Assembly (NCBI RefSeq): GCF_000376105.1
Contig: NZ_AQWM01000026.1
Location: 1 to 51,218 of the forward strand
DNA length: 51,218 nt
Direction: 5' to 3'
Origin: Asticcacaulis benevestitus DSM 16100 = ATCC BAA-896
GTDB taxonomy: Bacteria > Pseudomonadota > Alphaproteobacteria > Caulobacterales > Caulobacteraceae
Part shown: positions 16,865 to 25,171 of the stretch, piece by piece
Layout: every line of letters begins with the position of its first letter
Position numbering within the stretch: the first letter of the stretch is position 1
Program-made: the position numbers and the translations under genes
Notes under the pieces: model-generated
The model's database searches: none
Told to the model about the DNA's origin: nothing
Seen by the model: the letters and a program-made list of their open reading frames with translations, nothing else

Positions 16865-18457
16865 CTACGCAGCGGGGTTCTGACGCTTCATCAGGTGATA
16901 CGAAATCGCATCGTAGAGCGCATTATAGGACGCATCGATCACGTTATGGCTGACCCCGACCGTGGTCCAGGTTGCCCCCATCTCGTCGCTGCTCTCGATC
17001 ATGACACGGGTCAGCGCGGCCGTGGCCTCCGAAGGCGTCAGGATACGCACCTTGTAGTCCGTCAGGTGCATGGCGGCCAGCGCCGGATAGTGCGGCAGAA
17101 GCGCCTTGCGTAAGGCCGCATCGAGCGCGTTGACCGGACCGTTGCCCTCGGCCACCGTCATCACCACCTCGTCCTTGATCGCCACCTTGACCGTGGCTTC
17201 CGACAGGGTGACATGGTTGCCATCCGCATCGACACGGCATTCATCGAGCGCGCGATAGCTTTGCAGATCGTAATAGCGCGGAATGAAGCCAAGCGTCTGG
17301 CGCGCCATCAGTTCAAAACTGGCCCCGGCGTCTTCATAGGCATAGCCCTGGGCCTCGCGCGCCTTGACCGCCGTGACCAGATCACCGATGCGCGGATCAT
17401 CCGCCGCCACGTCGATCCCCATCTGCTGCAAACGGCTGAGGATATTCGCACGGCCTGCCTTGTCGGAGACCAGGATCAGGCGCGCATTACCGACCCATAC
17501 CGGATCAATATGCTCATAGGACCGGCTGTCCTTGCTCATCGCGCTGACATGCAATCCGCCCTTGTGCGCGAAGGCACTGCTGCCGACATAGGCGGCATGG
17601 CGATCCGGCGCGCGGTTGAGCCGGTCATCGACCAGACGCGACAACTTGCCGATCTGCGTCAGTTTTTCAGCGCTGATGCCGGTATCAAAACCCATCTTGA
17701 GCATCAAGGTCGGGATCAGGGCGATCAGATTGGCATTGCCGCAGCGCTCACCGATTCCATTGATCGTGCCCTGGATCTGGCGCACGCCGGATTCAACGGC
17801 CGCCAGCGAATTGGCAACCGCCTGTTCGGTATCGTTATGACAGTGGATGCCGAGTTTCGCGTCCGGCAAAGCTTCATGCACCACAGCGACGATCTTGCGC
17901 ACCTCCGACGGCAGCGAACCGCCATTGGTATCACACAGCACCAGCCAGTTCGCACCGGCCTCATGGGCGGCACGCAGGGCATCGAGCGCATAGACGGGAT
18001 TGGCCTTGTAGCCGTCAAAGAAGTGCTCGGCGTCGAAGACCGCCTCACGACCGCTCGTCACCATATGGGCCAGCGAGTCACCGATCATTTTGAGATTTTC
18101 GGCCTTGGACACCTTGAGCGCCGTCTCGACCTGCCAGTCCCATGCCTTGCCGACGAGGCAGACGGTTGGCGTATGGACCGCCAGAAGATCCTGCAAGCCG
18201 GGATCATTGGAGGCCGAACGGCCGGCGCGGCGCGTCATGCCAAAGGCCGACACTTTCGCGAATTTCGACGCCGGACGATCGGCGAAAAAGGCGTCGTCGG
18301 TCGGGTTGGCGCCGGGCCAGCCGCCTTCGATATAGTCGATACCAAAGGCGTCGAGCGCCGCTGCGATCGCCTGCTTATCCGCTACCGTGAAGTCGATACC
18401 CTGCGCCTGCGCGCCATCGCGCAAGGTGGAGTCATAAAGATATATCCGCTCAGCCAT
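16865..18457 (-). CDS. cimA: (R)-citramalate synthase
   Basis: 530 residues. It condenses pyruvate with acetyl-CoA to citramalate, the first step of the threonine-independent route to isoleucine. The HMGL-like TIM barrel begins YLYDSTLRDGAQAQGIDFTV, with the metal- and substrate-binding RDG. GIHCHNDTEQAVANSLAAVE holds the metal-binding His-x-His, followed by QGTINGIGERCGNANL. The C-terminal LeuA allosteric domain (about 400-520) includes ALRKALLPHYPALAAMHLTDYKVR. Length and motifs fit the CimA branch rather than LeuA or homocitrate synthase. It is transcribed alone; a gap of about 50 bases separates it from the cyclophilin gene upstream on the same strand. Confidence 0.92.
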   Translation of the reverse strand: MAERIYLYDSTLRDGAQAQGIDFTVADKQAIAAALDAFGIDYIEGGWPGANPTDDAFFADRPASKFAKVSAFGMTRRAGRSASNDPGLQDLLAVHTPTVCLVGKAWDWQVETALKVSKAENLKMIGDSLAHMVTSGREAVFDAEHFFDGYKANPVYALDALRAAHEAGANWLVLCDTNGGSLPSEVRKIVAVVHEALPDAKLGIHCHNDTEQAVANSLAAVESGVRQIQGTINGIGERCGNANLIALIPTLMLKMGFDTGISAEKLTQIGKLSRLVDDRLNRAPDRHAAYVGSSAFAHKGGLHVSAMSKDSRSYEHIDPVWVGNARLILVSDKAGRANILSRLQQMGIDVAADDPRIGDLVTAVKAREAQGYAYEDAGASFELMARQTLGFIPRYYDLQSYRALDECRVDADGNHVTLSEATVKVAIKDEVVMTVAEGNGPVNALDAALRKALLPHYPALAAMHLTDYKVRILTPSEATAALTRVMIESSDEMGATWTTVGVSHNVIDASYNALYDAISYHLMKRQNPAA

Positions 18458-18508
18458 GGCGCCATTTAGCCTGAACTGCCCCGCACAGCAAGCGGCGGTC
18501 GCTTTCTT

Positions 18509-19132
18509 TTAGTCGATGCGGTGGACCTTGAGGATGCGGACCTGCGGGTCGAGCATCTGGCCCTTCATGACGCCGATGCCTTCGGTAGGCGATACCGGCA
18601 TGTGCAGGATCGACCGCACAATGTCCATGCCCTCGACCACATGGCCGAAGGCGGCGAAGCCCTCTGTATCGCCCGAGGTGGCGCGGCCGGCATCAAGAAA
18701 GCGCATATCGCCTATGATGATGAAGAAGTTCGCTGTCGCGGTGCCCGGTGCGAAGCGCGCCAGCGAGATCACGCCGTCTGTATGAGACAGGCCGGTCTGC
18801 GTCGTCGGCTCGTGCTTAACCGGCGGCAGTACACGATCCGGATCGCTGCCGACCCCGCCTTGAATCAAGCCAGACTCTGTTCCGCGCGTCATGGCGCGGT
18901 AAAAGACGGTGCCGTCCAGTTTGTGCTGATCGACATAGGCGAGGAAGTTGGCCGTCGTCAGAGGCGCGCGTTCGGCTTCGAGCGCGAGCACGATAGGACC
19001 GGCGGTCGTCTCGATGCTGACGTGCACGAGGGCGGGCGCGGTCACCGCCGCCGGAACCGCGCTATCGTGCGTCTGGGCCTGACTTGAAAATGGCCAAAGA
19101 CAGATAACAGCCAGCAAAAGCGCTTTGTACAT
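18509..19132 (-). CDS. Periplasmic cyclophilin-type peptidyl-prolyl isomerase
   Basis: 207 residues. A signal peptide (MYKALLLAVICLWPFSSQAQ) is followed by a cyclophilin barrel. It has GPIVLALEAERAPLTTANFLAYVD, FYRAM, LIQGG and the core ANFFIIIGDM. Compared with classical cyclophilins, the catalytic Arg region FHRVI appears as FYRAM and the SQFFI motif as ANFFI, as in other bacterial PpiA-like forms. It speeds proline isomerisation during folding in the periplasm. GGAG lies a few bases before the ATG at 19132. It stands between cimA and putA on the same strand; the 120-base gap to putA suggests its own promoter. Confidence 0.9.
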   Translation of the reverse strand: MYKALLLAVICLWPFSSQAQTHDSAVPAAVTAPALVHVSIETTAGPIVLALEAERAPLTTANFLAYVDQHKLDGTVFYRAMTRGTESGLIQGGVGSDPDRVLPPVKHEPTTQTGLSHTDGVISLARFAPGTATANFFIIIGDMRFLDAGRATSGDTEGFAAFGHVVEGMDIVRSILHMPVSPTEGIGVMKGQMLDPQVRILKVHRID

Positions 19133-19251
19133 GAGGTCTCCTGATCATCCGGCACCGACTGTAGGCGAACGGCGCGTCAGATCAAGGTCTGCAAAAGACA
19201 AAGCCCGCGCGCCTGGGGGAAAACACGCAGGGCTTTCAGGCGAAACAGGAC

Positions 19252-22200
19252 TCAGACGTCTGTTTCAGCCAAAGACAGCAGCGTGGCGTTGCCGCCTGCC
19301 GATGTGGTGTCGGTCGAGATCGTGCGCTCGGAGACGAAACGCATCAGGAAGTGCGGACCGCCAGCCTTCGGGCCCGTGCCGGAAAGGCCCTCGCCGCCAA
19401 AAGGCTGCGAGCCGACGACGGCGCCGATCATCGAGCGGTTGACATAGAGATTGCCAACGCGCGCCATCAGCCCCACCTTGTCGGCGGTGGCCTTGATGCG
19501 CGAATGCAGCCCCATGGTCAGGCCGTAGCCCAGGGCGTTGATGCGCGCGACAAGGCTATCCAGTTCGCCGGCCTTCCAGGTGACGACGTGCAGCAGGGGG
19601 CCAAACCATTCCTGCTTCAGGTCTTCGAGGCTATTGAGGCGGATCAGGGTCGGGGCGATAAAGGTCCCCGTATTTTGCGGCAGCTCAAGCGCATGCACCC
19701 AGTTGCCCTCCGCCGACTGGCGGTAGGCCTCCAGCTTATCGCGCGCGCCGGCGTCGATCACCGGGCCAACATCGGTGCGGATATCGGCCGGATCGCCGAT
19801 GACCAGCGTATCCATGGCGCCCTTGAGCATGGTGATGATGCCGTCTGCGACCTCGTCCTGCACGATCAGCAGACGCAGCGCCGAACAGCGCTGACCGGCG
19901 CTGCGGAAGGCCGAGGTGACGACATCGGCGACCACCTGTTCCGGCAGGGCCGAGGAATCGACGATCATGGCGTTAAGACCGCCGGTCTCCGCGATCAGGG
20001 GCACGATCGGGCGGTTGTCGTCCTTCAGCAGGTTGCGGGCGATGGTGCGCGCTGTCGGCATGGAGCCGGTGAAGGCGACGCCGTTCACCTGCCCATGGCC
20101 GATGATGGCGTCACCGACCTCGACACCGCCGGGCAGGACATGCAGGACGTCGTGAGGTATACCAGCCTGCCAGGCCAGCTCGACAGCCCGGAACGCGATC
20201 AGCGGGGTCTGCGGCGCCGGCTTGGCGATGACGGCATTGCCGGCGACGAGGGCTGCACAGACCTGACCGAGGAAGATGGCCAGAGGGAAGTTCCATGGCG
20301 AGATGCAGGCGAAGACGCCGCGGCCGACAAGATGCAGTTCGTTACGCTCACCCGTAGGCCCCGGCAGGATTTCCGGCTGAAGCTGGGTGCGTGCCTGAAC
20401 AGCGTAATAACGGCAGAAATCGACGGCTTCGCGCACTTCGGCCACGGCATCGCCCACCGTCTTGCCGGCTTCGCGCACGGCCAGTCGCATCAGCTCCAGA
20501 CGGTTGGCTTCGAGGAGATCGGCCAGGCGTTCCAGACAGGCGGCACGGTCCTCGACCGGACGCTCGTTCCAGGCGGGCGCGGCAGCGGCGGCCGAGGCGA
20601 TGGCGCGGTGCACATCGGCAGCGGTCGCCTCAATGACGGTGCCCACGACCGAGCCATCGGCGGGGTTGAGCACGTTGCGCGCTGCGCCCGTCACCGGCTG
20701 GCCATTCACCATGGCGGCGGCCTCAAGCGGCGTCGTGGGCGCGCTGATCGCCGTCATTACCTGCGCCAGGGTTTCGGTGTCGTTCAGATCGAGACCCGCG
20801 GAATTGATACGTCCGGGAAACAGATCGCGCGGCAGGGCTATGGCGGGGTGCGGACGGCCTTCGACGGCCTTGATATGGGTGGCAGGGTCGGCCAAGAGCA
20901 TGTCCTCCGTAACGGTAGCGTCAGCGAGTTGATGAACAAATGAGCTGTTGGCGCCGTTTTCCAGCAGGCGGCGCACGAGATAGGCGAGCAGTTCGCGGTG
21001 GCCGCCAACCGGTGCGTAGGTACGACAGCTATAGCCTTCCTGACGCACGAGGCGCTCATGCAGGCCCTCGCCCATGCCATGCAGGCGCTGGAACTCGAAA
21101 TCGCGGCGATTGCCCGCCCAATCGATCAAGGTGGCGACGGTCAGGGCGTTATGACCGGCAAAGGCCGGGAAGATGTGCGAGGCGTCGAACATATCGCGCG
21201 CACAGGCAAGATAGGAGACATCGGTCGCGGCCTTGCGGGTGAAGAGCGGATAGTCGCTCAGGCCCTCGACCTGCGCCTTCTTGATCTCGGAATCCCAATA
21301 GGCACCCTTGACCAGACGCACCATCAACTTGTTGCCGGTGGAAGCGCCTAAGGCTTGCGCCCAGGCGATGACCGGACGACAGCGCTTGCCATAGGCCTGC
21401 ACCGCCATGCCGAACCCTTCCCAGCCCTTGAGCTTGGGATCACGCGCCACACCTTCGATGATATTGAGCGACATCATCAGGCGTTCGGTCTCCTCGGCAT
21501 CGACCGTCAGGCCAATGCCGTGACCGGCGGCCTGACGGGCCAGCTCACGGATCATGTCGGTCAATTCGGGCACGCAAGCTGCGGCATTCGCCACTTCATA
21601 GCGCGGATGCAGGGCCGACAGCTTGACCGAAATATTGTGCGCCTTGCCCTTGGGCGACGTGCCGACGGCCTCGATGGCGTTGCGGTAGGAGTCGAAATAT
21701 CTATCCGCATCTTCACGGGTGCGGGCGGATTCGCCCAGCATGTCGAAGCTGGCGGTGAAGCCGGCATTTTCCGGCTTGGCGGCGCGATCGAGCGCCTCGT
21801 GGATGTTACGGCCCATGACGAAGACCGACCCCATCATCTTCATCGCGGCCGCCACTCCGGCGCGGATAAAGGGCTCACCGGCACGCGCCAGCAGGCCTTT
21901 CAGCGCGCCGCCGTCTTCGGCCACCAGGGCACGGGTCAGAACCAGCCCAAAGGTGGCGGAGTTGACGAGGCCCGAGGACGACTTGCCGGAATGCGCCTTC
22001 CAGTCGGCATCGCCAAGCTTGTCGCGGATCAGGAGGTCGGCAGTGGCGGAATCGGGTACGCGCAGGTAAGCTTCGGCCAGCGAAAGAAGCGCTACGCCTT
22101 CCTGCGTATTGAGGCGGTATTCGTGCAGGAAGCGGTTGATCCAGCCCGTGTCTTGCGCGGCGCGCAAATCGTTGAGGATCAGGCCGGCCTGGGTAAGCAC

Positions 22201-22326
22201 GCGACCGCGCGTGGCGGCATCCAGTGTGGCGGCGGGCAACAACCCTGCCAGCACCTCGGGCTCGGGCGCCCGAAACAGGGCTTCCATCTGCGAACGGCTG
22301 GTATCGAGCCCGTTTGTCATGGTCAC
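19252..22326 (-). CDS. putA: Bifunctional proline dehydrogenase / L-glutamate gamma-semialdehyde dehydrogenase
   Basis: 1024 residues. It oxidises proline to glutamate in two steps. The FAD-dependent PRODH barrel covers about residues 80-450 (RLVKGAYWDSEIKKAQ, then EFQRLHGMGE). The aldehyde dehydrogenase domain covers about 540-1000 (ISPWNFPLAIFLGQ, FTGS, ETGGLNAMIV and the catalytic Cys in SAGQRCSALR). The ribbon-helix-helix DNA-binding domain of enteric PutA is absent, so it cannot repress itself; the divergent Lrp-type gene takes that role. A GTG start at 22326 has GAGAG at good spacing; ATG 22320 is two codons in and equally possible. Confidence 0.95.
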   Translation of the reverse strand: MTMTNGLDTSRSQMEALFRAPEPEVLAGLLPAATLDAATRGRVLTQAGLILNDLRAAQDTGWINRFLHEYRLNTQEGVALLSLAEAYLRVPDSATADLLIRDKLGDADWKAHSGKSSSGLVNSATFGLVLTRALVAEDGGALKGLLARAGEPFIRAGVAAAMKMMGSVFVMGRNIHEALDRAAKPENAGFTASFDMLGESARTREDADRYFDSYRNAIEAVGTSPKGKAHNISVKLSALHPRYEVANAAACVPELTDMIRELARQAAGHGIGLTVDAEETERLMMSLNIIEGVARDPKLKGWEGFGMAVQAYGKRCRPVIAWAQALGASTGNKLMVRLVKGAYWDSEIKKAQVEGLSDYPLFTRKAATDVSYLACARDMFDASHIFPAFAGHNALTVATLIDWAGNRRDFEFQRLHGMGEGLHERLVRQEGYSCRTYAPVGGHRELLAYLVRRLLENGANSSFVHQLADATVTEDMLLADPATHIKAVEGRPHPAIALPRDLFPGRINSAGLDLNDTETLAQVMTAISAPTTPLEAAAMVNGQPVTGAARNVLNPADGSVVGTVIEATAADVHRAIASAAAAAPAWNERPVEDRAACLERLADLLEANRLELMRLAVREAGKTVGDAVAEVREAVDFCRYYAVQARTQLQPEILPGPTGERNELHLVGRGVFACISPWNFPLAIFLGQVCAALVAGNAVIAKPAPQTPLIAFRAVELAWQAGIPHDVLHVLPGGVEVGDAIIGHGQVNGVAFTGSMPTARTIARNLLKDDNRPIVPLIAETGGLNAMIVDSSALPEQVVADVVTSAFRSAGQRCSALRLLIVQDEVADGIITMLKGAMDTLVIGDPADIRTDVGPVIDAGARDKLEAYRQSAEGNWVHALELPQNTGTFIAPTLIRLNSLEDLKQEWFGPLLHVVTWKAGELDSLVARINALGYGLTMGLHSRIKATADKVGLMARVGNLYVNRSMIGAVVGSQPFGGEGLSGTGPKAGGPHFLMRFVSERTISTDTTSAGGNATLLSLAETDV

Positions 22327-22341
22327 TGGTCACTCTCTGAA

Positions 22342-22362
22342 ATTTATATCTCTTGTATAAAT
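22342..22362. promoter_or_regulatory. AT-rich inverted repeat between putA and the Lrp gene
   Basis: ATTTATA at 22342-22348 and its exact complement TATAAAT at 22356-22362 flank a 7-base spacer, 16 bases upstream of the putA start. Lrp/AsnC proteins bind AT-rich imperfect palindromes of about this size. The position suits control of putA, and possibly of the divergent regulator. Confidence 0.55.
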
Positions 22363-22446
22363 CCGAATTGACCGAATGTGCTTGGTATTTTAACCTTCAA
22401 GACCGAAGATAATTTTCCAAATTGGCGCTTTACCGAAGATATTGAC

Positions 22447-22902
22447 ATGCTCGACGAGATGGACCGCCGCATCCTGCGCACCCTTCAGGACGATGGCCGT
22501 ATCACCAATCAGGCCCTGGCAGAGGCCTGTCATATCTCTGCGGCTGCGTGTTTTGACCGGGTGAAACGGCTGCGCAGCAAAGGTTATATCCTGGGCACCA
22601 TGGCGATCCTCGATCCGGTCAAGCTCGATTGCGCCCTGATGATCTTCGTCGAAGTGCTGCTCGATCGCACCACAGGCGGGTTGTTTGAGGAGTTCTCCCG
22701 GTCAGTGATGCGATATCCGGAGATCATGGAGTGTCACATGGTGGCAGGTGGTTTCGACTACCTGATCAAGGTGCGCGTCAAGGACATGGCCGCCTATCGC
22801 GCCTTTATGGGGGATACCCTTGTCAGCCTGCCCGGCGTGCGCGAAACCCGCACCTATGCGGTGATGGAAGAGGTCAAGAACACCATCGCCCTGCCCGTGT
22901 GA
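22447..22902 (+). CDS. Lrp/AsnC-family regulator, probable PutR activator of putA
   Basis: 151 residues. The N-terminal winged HTH (MDRRILRTLQDDGRITNQAL, then SAAACFDRVKRLRSKGYI) covers about 5-55. The RAM/AsnC ligand domain (VRVKDMAAYRAFMGDTLVSL) covers about 70-150. The start was placed at ATG 22447, where Lrp homology begins; the in-frame GTG at 22378 adds a non-homologous lead. Divergent orientation to putA is the classic arrangement of PutR, which activates putA when proline is present. The last 81 bases recur at 25018-25098 beyond the hipBA genes. Confidence 0.92.
   Translation: MLDEMDRRILRTLQDDGRITNQALAEACHISAAACFDRVKRLRSKGYILGTMAILDPVKLDCALMIFVEVLLDRTTGGLFEEFSRSVMRYPEIMECHMVAGGFDYLIKVRVKDMAAYRAFMGDTLVSLPGVRETRTYAVMEEVKNTIALPV
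22822..22902 (+). repeat. Direct repeat copy 1: 3' end of the Lrp gene
   Basis: 81 bases (27 codons to the TGA) matching 25018-25098 with 76 identities. The last 48 bases, running three bases past the stop codon (22858-22905 against 25054-25101), are identical. The two copies bracket about 2.1 kb containing hipBA. Confidence 0.9.
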
Positions 22903-23006
22903 TCAAAGAGCGCTATAGCTCTGAGCATACCAGCCACAATCCTGATGGGGTTGGATTTGCTATGATCGGCTTTGGCATCTGGATGTTGGCGCGTGTGGGC
23001 AAAATC

Positions 23007-23029
23007 AAAAAAGCCTACAAGCTTGTCGG
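23007..23029 (-). terminator. Possible terminator after hipA
   Basis: On the minus strand a short stem (CCGACA/TGTAGG with one mismatch, loop AGCT) is followed by C and T6 (23012-23007), 10 bases past the hipA stop. The stem is short, so the call is weak. Confidence 0.35.
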
Positions 23030-23038
23030 TGCTGCGCC

Positions 23039-24325
23039 TTAACTCTTTGCTTGCAAAAGGTGTAGAGCGTCCGGCGCACCTTCAAAGGCAAAGGGATTGA
23101 GGATTTGCCGCCCCCAGAGAAGCGTGCGCTCGATCTCAGTAAGTTCGGCCTCATCCGCGATCTTGGCCCATTCCGCATGAATGGCCACGAGCTGATGCTC
23201 AATGATCTTTGAGGCTTCGGCTTCGCTAAGAAGGAAGTGGGGCGCAGCCTGGAGGCAGACAGCAAGCTGGCTTCGATTATTGCTTCCTATGATGATCATC
23301 GCTTGTCCGGCCTCACCACCCGCGCGCGCTTGCGGGCAAATATCATAGGCCGGTGTCATGGTAAGACTTTCACCGTCCCAGAAGGCCGCATGATTTCGGG
23401 CATGGTCATCCGTATTGCCGCACAGGATATTGAACACCAGGCGCTTGAACAGATCCAGTAAAGTCGCTCTAGGTTCGGTGAAACGGTGACGGATGATTTC
23501 TGTCAGGGTTTCGTAACTGGCGTAGCGCGCCATCATCTCATCAAGTTCGAAGAGCGTCAGAGCGGATACCATTGCCCGGCGATGCCAGCTATCGCCTTTG
23601 CGCACCCGGTCAAAGCGTTCGATCAACAGAACATCCCGCCCGGCGACACGCACGAGATCGACGGGCGCGGCATTGATCCCCACTATACTGGCTAAACGCA
23701 TGGCGACAAATTCACCTTTGACGACATTGAACACGTCATCCCGTGAAGAAAACTTTGCAATAAGCTTGCGTTCGCCGTCTTCGATAATGGCCTTCGGACG
23801 TGCTCCGCCAATGGAGTTTCCATGGAACAGCGCCAAATCAAGATCAGCGCCGATGGGCTTACCCGCTTCCACATGGTCGGCCACGCTCATGAGGTCTTCA
23901 TACGTCGTATGGCCTTGGCCGCGCGGCACATAGGTTGTTGCCGATGCCTGGAAATCCAGCGCGCCGATACGGTCGGAACCTGACGCCAGCAGATAGGTCA
24001 GGTCATCAAGTTGGCCCACGTCAATGGCGTGACCTTTCAGACCAAACTTGCGGTTGATAATGACGCGGCGACCCCAGGCATCTGGAGCGGCATCACGCAG
24101 ACAGCCCGCCATAGTCAGGCTAGCCAAAGGCTCAAGCACCCCTTTTTGTAAAGGAAGCTCAGGTTCGTACAGAGCCATGGCGTCTTTGCGGTCCAGGTAA
24201 CTGCGCCCATAGTTGAACACCAGGCGTTCACCATCCCTGGCAATGAGGCCCGCGACAATGGGTTCGGCGTGGCCGGGGAGCCAGACCCAGACAAAAGCCT
24301 CGTTCGGATTTTGATTAGAAGTCAT
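23039..24325 (-). CDS. hipA: HipA-family Ser/Thr kinase toxin
   Basis: 428 residues. HipA N-terminal subdomain 1 begins VWVWLPGHAEPIVAGLI, with SYLDRKDAMALYEPELPL after it. The phosphate-binding loop is GNSIGGARPKAIIEDG (about 169-184). The catalytic segment is LVFNILCGNTDDHARNHAAF (about 300-319), whose Asp and Asn match the HipA active site. The metal-binding Asp is in PAYDICP. In E. coli HipA phosphorylates glutamyl-tRNA synthetase and triggers dormancy; relatives hit other synthetases. The gene starts 11 bases inside the end of hipB, as in most hipBA pairs. It stands alone between duplicated host sequence, suggesting acquisition. No inactivating change is seen. Confidence 0.92.
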   Translation of the reverse strand: MTSNQNPNEAFVWVWLPGHAEPIVAGLIARDGERLVFNYGRSYLDRKDAMALYEPELPLQKGVLEPLASLTMAGCLRDAAPDAWGRRVIINRKFGLKGHAIDVGQLDDLTYLLASGSDRIGALDFQASATTYVPRGQGHTTYEDLMSVADHVEAGKPIGADLDLALFHGNSIGGARPKAIIEDGERKLIAKFSSRDDVFNVVKGEFVAMRLASIVGINAAPVDLVRVAGRDVLLIERFDRVRKGDSWHRRAMVSALTLFELDEMMARYASYETLTEIIRHRFTEPRATLLDLFKRLVFNILCGNTDDHARNHAAFWDGESLTMTPAYDICPQARAGGEAGQAMIIIGSNNRSQLAVCLQAAPHFLLSEAEASKIIEHQLVAIHAEWAKIADEAELTEIERTLLWGRQILNPFAFEGAPDALHLLQAKS

Positions 24326-24653
24326 CTTTTACCGCCCTTGTCGATGAACGCACTTTCTTGGGCAGAAGCGCGACGATGCGTTCCTGTGCGGCTTTTCTGG
24401 TCGCCAAAGCGTGAGGATCGGCATCGAACAGTTTGACACCAAGAATGGCGGCTACTTCAAAGACAACGCCAATCGTACAGCCAGGGTCTCCCTGTTCGAT
24501 GCGCTGAATGAGCCCACGTGATATGCCTGCGCGCTCAGCCATTTGAGCGGCGGTCAGCTTCCTTTCCAGGCGGGTTTCACGGATCATCTGCCCAAGAAGC
24601 GCGACGGCGTCCTGGCTATAACGCGAATAGGCGCGAACCGCAGGCTTAGGCAT
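24315..24653 (-). CDS. hipB: HipB-family antitoxin and repressor
   Basis: About 112 residues with an XRE-type HTH (LGQMIRETRLERKLTAAQMA, then GISRGLIQRIEQGDPG) at about 20-75. The C-terminal tail ends KKVRSSTRAVKDDF. It precedes hipA with a short overlap, should bind and restrain the kinase, and should repress the pair. The start is uncertain: ATG 24653 is used; ATG 24677 adds 8 residues and would overlap an operator-like half-site (TTTATGGACC). Neither has a good ribosome site. Confidence 0.9.
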   Translation of the reverse strand: MPKPAVRAYSRYSQDAVALLGQMIRETRLERKLTAAQMAERAGISRGLIQRIEQGDPGCTIGVVFEVAAILGVKLFDADPHALATRKAAQERIVALLPKKVRSSTRAVKDDF

Positions 24654-24696
24654 GGTTTTGGTCCATAAAGGCAGCATTAGAAGATCTAAGGTTCTG

Positions 24697-24748
24697 TTTA
24701 TGGATCATAACGGTTTGGCGGTTAATAAGTCAATAAATGATCCATAAA
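24697..24748. promoter_or_regulatory. HipB operator: 12-bp inverted repeat
   Basis: TTTATGGATCAT at 24697-24708 is exactly complementary to ATGATCCATAAA at 24737-24748. A third related half-site, GGTCCATAAAGG, overlaps the hipB start at 24660-24671. Paired sites of this kind upstream of hipB fit autoregulation by HipB dimers. Confidence 0.7.
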
Positions 24749-24823
24749 GGAAGCTTTTGCCCAATACAGGTCTATTTATAGACCAAAATTATTATGTAAT
24801 GACAATGTGCCAACGACAGCCGC

Positions 24824-25018
24824 ATGAAGACACTGATCCAGATGATGTCGAGGATGTGACAGACCAGGGCTAAGCGTCATCAGATGGATCTAGTTGGCGG
24901 GGATCATGCCTTGCTCGAACATGTGGATGAACATGGCCCCCATCCAGATCAGACCGGAGGTGACGTGCAGGCCGTCGGAGCCGACCAGGGGCAAGAAGGC
25001 CGCACAGGGCGGTCATGG
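24824..25018 (-). pseudogene. Degenerate fragment of a cyoC-like gene
   Basis: This stretch aligns along its length with the 3' part of the intact cyoC (about 28180-28357), with many substitutions. Shared blocks include GATCCAGATGATGTCGAGGA and ACCGGAGGTGACGTGCAGG. A short tail (CACAGGGCGGTCATGG) matches 28440-28458, so about 85 bases have been deleted internally. Stops and the missing 5' part rule out function. It borders directly on the duplicated end of the Lrp gene. Confidence 0.85.
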
Positions 25019-25098
25019 TTAGCTTGCCGGGCGTGCGTGAAACCCGCACCTACGCGGTGATGGAAGAGGTCAAGAACACCATCGCCCTGCCCGTGTGA
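25018..25098 (+). pseudogene. Detached 3' end of an Lrp gene (direct repeat copy 2)
   Basis: 27 codons encoding exactly the last 26 residues and stop of the Lrp protein at 22447-22902. The five base differences (GTC/GTT, CTG/TTG, CCC/CCG, CGC/CGT, TAT/TAC) are all silent. Weak similarity continues past the stop to about 25120. No start or upstream part is present. Silent-only divergence means both copies descend from working genes rather than from decay of one copy here. Confidence 0.88.
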
Positions 25099-25171
25099 TC
25101 AGAGGCCACGCGCTATCGGTCTGGGTAAGACTATGAAAAAGGCGGCGCCATGAGCTTGTGCCCTCTCCTGC

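Noticed and set aside
16865..18457. Considered 2-isopropylmalate or homocitrate synthase for the HMGL-like enzyme
   Set aside because: Length, YDSTLRDGAQ start and the position of the C-terminal domain fit the CimA branch better.
17213..18469. 418-codon plus-strand frame across cimA
   Set aside because: Exact antisense of citramalate synthase with low-complexity Arg/Asp composition typical of shadows.
19351..20943. 530-codon plus-strand frame across putA
   Set aside because: Shadow of PutA; composition (Gly-Arg-Asp-His rich) and lack of any domain show it is not coding.
22961..23041. 26-codon frame MIGFGIWMLARVGKIKKAYK... between the Lrp gene and hipA
   Set aside because: No ribosome site, runs into the hipA stop, and overlaps the likely hipA terminator.
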